6,181 nt of DNA from Chloroflexota bacterium. Its GTDB lineage: Bacteria; Chloroflexota; Limnocylindria; QHBO01. The DNA is taken from positions 1 to 6,181 of the forward strand of contig JACDHU010000115.1 in NCBI GenBank assembly GCA_013820865.1. Direction: 5' to 3'. The notes beneath the pieces were generated by a model. That model worked only from the letters and a program-made list of their open reading frames with translations, had not been told where the DNA came from and searched no databases. The stretch's first letter is position 1; the number at the start of each line of letters is the position of its first letter. Shown here one piece after another: positions 3,658-6,181 of the stretch. Both the position numbers and the translations under genes were made by a program.

Positions 3658-6181
3658 ACGGCGAACCGCGCTCGTGCGGCACACGCACAAGCGACAGGGT
3701 CGGTGGCCTGGACGCATCACCGTCCGACGGCTCGTGCGAGACGGGGGTCCCAGCTGCCGGCTCCGGATCGATGCCCCCACCGTGGAAACGCCGATAGAGA
3801 ACCGCCCCGACTGCGATGACCAACGATCCCAGCCCGAGAAGGCCCGCCGCGAGAAGTCGGCCGGGGTCAGACGAATGGGTCAAGCGTCCGAACCGTGGAT
3901 CCCTCGTTGCGGGCGTACCGGCCATGACCGGCGCGGACATTGCTCGAGCAAGAATCGGAGCCGCCACCACGCCTCCGCACGGGACAATGAGGCGAACCGG
4001 CTCGCCGAGCGCCACGCCGGTGATGGCGACCGATCCATCGGGCCAGGCGTGTTCATCGTCACACTGCCGCTCGATCGTCACGTGGCGTCCGGAAAAAATG
4101 ATCTCCCGTTCGGACGATCCGTCGCCGCTCAGGCGGCCGACGATGCTGACCCACTTCGCTGAAGTGCTGGCCGCGGACAGCGAGGTCGCCGGAGGCGCGG
4201 GAGGAAGGCCGTGGATCGTGAGGTCATCAGGTCCGTCTCCGAGAGCGACAACGGGGATGGACGTTCCCGGCAGCGATCCCACAGCCCGCAATCCGCCGAG
4301 CTCCAGCGCCAGCGGTGGACGGCGTGCTCCGATGACGGCCGAGAGCCGACCTGCGGTCTCATCGGCGATAGCCACGAGCCTCTCGCCGTCCCACAGCACA
4401 CCAGCGATCCCGAGCTCGGGCCAGGCCGCGACAACGAGCGTCGCGCCGATGCGAAGGCCCGTCAGATCATCCCTGCCCACGGCACCGAGCGCCTCCGTTG
4501 GTCCGCTGCCCGATCCCTCACCGCTGCCACTGGCGGTCGAGCCCTGGTCCGGTGCCGCGGATGCCGGGGCCGGATCGGTCGCCTCGGCGAGCATGCGCAT
4601 GTCGGACGCATCGCGAGGCCAGACGCGGTAGCCGCGCGTCGGAAGCGCTCCGGTCGTCTCCTGGCCCAGCACGCCACGCACTTCGATCCATGCCCCGGCC
4701 GTGAGAAGTTCATGCTCGACGGCAAGGGACGCGCCGAACGATACGCGCAGCGGCCCCGACCCGTCGTCAATCTCGAACGAGACGGTGCCGCTTGATGCGC
4801 GCCGCGCCGACGTTACGAGCGCGCCGCGCACGCTGACGAGCCGTGCCTCATCGCCTTCGGCAACTGCGCCGGTTCGCACCGTGCGGACGTCTGGCTCCAC
4901 AGCCGTTCCGAGCGCGCGTGCGGGCGTCGTGACCCGCAACGTCTCCATGCCGGACTTCGTGGAACGAACGCCGTCCACCTCGATCAGCGAGCCGCGCGGA
5001 AGCGAACCGACCGCGTCACCGACGCGCAGCATGATGGCTCCCGTGCCGTCCTGGATCACGGCACTCACTGGATCGACGATCCCGGGAGGCAGCGTGACCA
5101 CGCCGCGCACCCGCACGCGAGCATTCTTCGGGGCCATCCTGGCATCGGCGATGGAAGTGATGCCAACCGGATTCTCGCTGGCATCCGGGCTGGCGGTCGG
5201 CTGCACGCTGCCCGATGCGCTGGGTGAAGAATTCGGCGGACCGACCGAGATCACGTCACTGGCGTCGCGCGGCTGAACCCGATATCCGACGCTGCCCGAA
5301 CCACTCGAGTCTCGCTGGCCGACCACTCCGACCAGGTCAACGCGCGCTTCGCGCAGCCAGCTGCTGGTGTCGACCTCGCTCAGACTGACCAAGATAACGC
5401 GGGTCGACCCGCTGCCATCATCAACATCGAAGGCCAGGCCGGCGGCCAACTTCGTCGGAGACCCGGTGATGACGCCACTGATCCTGGCCAGCCCGCCTTC
5501 GACGCTCTCGTCGATCGCGCCGGTTGCGCGCGCCGTCGGCGACGGATCGCTTCCCTCACCGATCACGGAAACGTCAGCTCCCGTCACGCGGATGGTGCGT
5601 TGCGAGAAGCGATCGTCAAGGGTGCCCGTCACGCGAAGCAGGGCGCCTCGCTCGAAGGATCCATCCGTAACCAGGACGGCCACGCCCCCAGTGCTGTCGG
5701 CGACGTACCCGCCTCCGTCGTTGAACGATGACCCGGTCAGCGCGGTGCCTTCGATCGTGACCCGGGTGCCGTTCGGCAGTGCACGGGCCGTTGCCACCGA
5801 CACCACCTCGAAGCCCGGGCTCGCCGATGGCGCAGGGGAAGGAGTCAACGACGTCGTCGGCGACGGGCCCGAACTCGACGTCCCAGCCGGCGTCGGAGTC
5901 GGAGTCGGAGTCGGAGTCGGCTGGTCAGGATCCGGCGTTGCTGGCGATGTGCTGTTCTGGGGGTCGGGCATCGACCGAACGACGAAGTCCGCCAGGTTGT
6001 TGTCGGTATCCTGGGTCGATCCGGCTGCGCCGCCCGGCAATCGCTCAATGCTCGACCCCGCGGGTGCCACGGGGGCGGGCGTTGCCTCCAGCCAGGTGCT
6101 GACCGCCGTACCCCAGCCGACGGCATCGATCGCGGTCGTGGCGCCTTGAATGCGGAGGGCGACGCTGCCACCCGTTGCCGC
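3656..6181 (-). CDS. Membrane-anchored lamin-tail/OB-like repeat surface protein (N-terminus outside window)
   Basis: The last 841 codons of a larger gene, open to the window edge. Numbering from the edge, residues 1-77 are the end of a lamin tail domain, recognised by AVGWG and STQDTDNNLADFVVR. A Pro/Thr/Ser linker (78-123) includes a PT run. Two ~190-residue repeats follow (124-314 and 338-530), each apparently two OB-like halves with DDGSG-x-x-RV and a closing GYRVxPRDASD; Ser/Pro/Gly-rich linkers separate the modules. A divergent third module (565-745) holds the only two cysteines (707 and 735). One transmembrane helix (776-796) precedes an RR pair and a ~45-residue cytoplasmic tail, so the bulk should lie outside the cell. 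Bacterial lamin tail plus OB-like combinations are known in secreted nucleases, but no catalytic domain is visible here. DNA or glycan binding at the surface is inference; the exact function is unknown. Confidence 0.88.
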   Translation of the reverse strand, partial: AATGGSVALRIQGATTAIDAVGWGTAVSTWLEATPAPVAPAGSSIERLPGGAAGSTQDTDNNLADFVVRSMPDPQNSTSPATPDPDQPTPTPTPTPTPAGTSSSGPSPTTSLTPSPAPSASPGFEVVSVATARALPNGTRVTIEGTALTGSSFNDGGGYVADSTGGVAVLVTDGSFERGALLRVTGTLDDRFSQRTIRVTGADVSVIGEGSDPSPTARATGAIDESVEGGLARISGVITGSPTKLAAGLAFDVDDGSGSTRVILVSLSEVDTSSWLREARVDLVGVVGQRDSSGSGSVGYRVQPRDASDVISVGPPNSSPSASGSVQPTASPDASENPVGITSIADARMAPKNARVRVRGVVTLPPGIVDPVSAVIQDGTGAIMLRVGDAVGSLPRGSLIEVDGVRSTKSGMETLRVTTPARALGTAVEPDVRTVRTGAVAEGDEARLVSVRGALVTSARRASSGTVSFEIDDGSGPLRVSFGASLAVEHELLTAGAWIEVRGVLGQETTGALPTRGYRVWPRDASDMRMLAEATDPAPASAAPDQGSTASGSGEGSGSGPTEALGAVGRDDLTGLRIGATLVVAAWPELGIAGVLWDGERLVAIADETAGRLSAVIGARRPPLALELGGLRAVGSLPGTSIPVVALGDGPDDLTIHGLPPAPPATSLSAASTSAKWVSIVGRLSGDGSSEREIIFSGRHVTIERQCDDEHAWPDGSVAITGVALGEPVRLIVPCGGVVAAPILARAMSAPVMAGTPATRDPRFGRLTHSSDPGRLLAAGLLGLGSLVIAVGAVLYRRFHGGGIDPEPAAGTPVSHEPSDGDASRPPTLSLVRVPHERGSP
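4592..5812 (-). repeat. Two diverged copies of a ~190-residue protein repeat
   Basis: Copy 1 covers 5812-5240 and copy 2 covers 5170-4592, joined by a Ser/Pro-rich linker. They align at the protein level over their whole length: V-DDGSG-S-T-RV against I-DDGSG-P-L-RV, VGVVGQ against RGVLGQ, and GYRVQPRDASDV against GYRVWPRDASDM. The DNA itself has diverged, so this is an old internal duplication and not a recent one. Confidence 0.8.
5892..5920. repeat. GTCGGA hexanucleotide tandem repeat (about 4.8 copies)
   Basis: GTCGGA is repeated without error four times plus five bases of a fifth copy. On the coding (minus) strand it encodes alternating Pro and Thr in the linker after the lamin tail domain. 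The unit is six bases, so gain or loss of copies would change linker length without shifting the frame. Confidence 0.9.

Noticed and set aside
2821..3819. Long open frame of 332 codons on the plus strand
   Set aside because: It lies antisense to the uridine phosphorylase and the end of the surface-protein gene, both of which have clear family motifs. Its translation resembles no family and is rich in Arg/Ala as expected from reading high-GC coding DNA backwards.
5892..5920. Tandem repeats as a CRISPR or origin-type iteron array
   Set aside because: The unit is 6 bases with no spacers and reads as Pro-Thr codons in a domain linker, which explains it fully.
5367..6149. Plus-strand open frame of 260 codons opposite the surface-protein gene
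   Set aside because: It is a mirror of the repeat and linker region, including the hexamer run read as alternating Gly-Val. The minus-strand frame has recognisable lamin tail and repeat motifs; this one has none.

Overview
The window is a compact, GC-rich stretch of bacterial DNA in which every supported gene lies on the minus strand, so transcription runs from high to low coordinates. The set of genes suggests a free-living heterotrophic bacterium of the Chloroflexota, perhaps a Limnocylindria/Ellin6529-type lineage. The clues are a stand-alone DUF5679 zinc ribbon, a lamin-tail-domain surface protein with Pro/Thr linkers, GTG starts and an apparent leaderless promoter. This placement is inference from gene families, not from a phylogenetic marker.

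Read in the direction of transcription, 6181-3656 is the C-terminal part of a large surface protein whose beginning lies outside the window. It holds the end of a lamin tail domain, a Pro/Thr linker, two copies of a ~190-residue OB-like double module, a third divergent module with the only two cysteines, one transmembrane helix and a short cytoplasmic tail. A 67-nt gap follows, with a perfect 10-bp inverted repeat whose loop carries a -10-like box. Next is a two-gene unit: a uridine phosphorylase (3588-2698) and, 6 nt later, a 47-residue DUF5679 zinc-ribbon protein (2691-2548). It is closed by a perfect 13-bp hairpin terminator (2502-2530).

Downstream of the terminator comes a glycolytic operon: a ROK-family glucokinase (2440-1394), type I glyceraldehyde-3-phosphate dehydrogenase (1397-387, overlapping the kinase by 4 nt) and phosphoglycerate kinase (378 to the window edge, 5' part only). 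The kinase start is a GTG placed 8 nt after a TAGAAT box, which suggests a leaderless mRNA. Together these genes cover entry of glucose into glycolysis and the two steps from glyceraldehyde-3-phosphate to 3-phosphoglycerate, including the first ATP-yielding step. The nucleoside phosphorylase feeds ribose-1-phosphate to the same central metabolism but appears to be a separate transcription unit.

No RNA gene, mobile element or CRISPR array was seen. No gene-free stretch exceeds about 110 bases. The least described element is the repeat-bearing surface protein; the rest is housekeeping metabolism with some unusual regulatory details.
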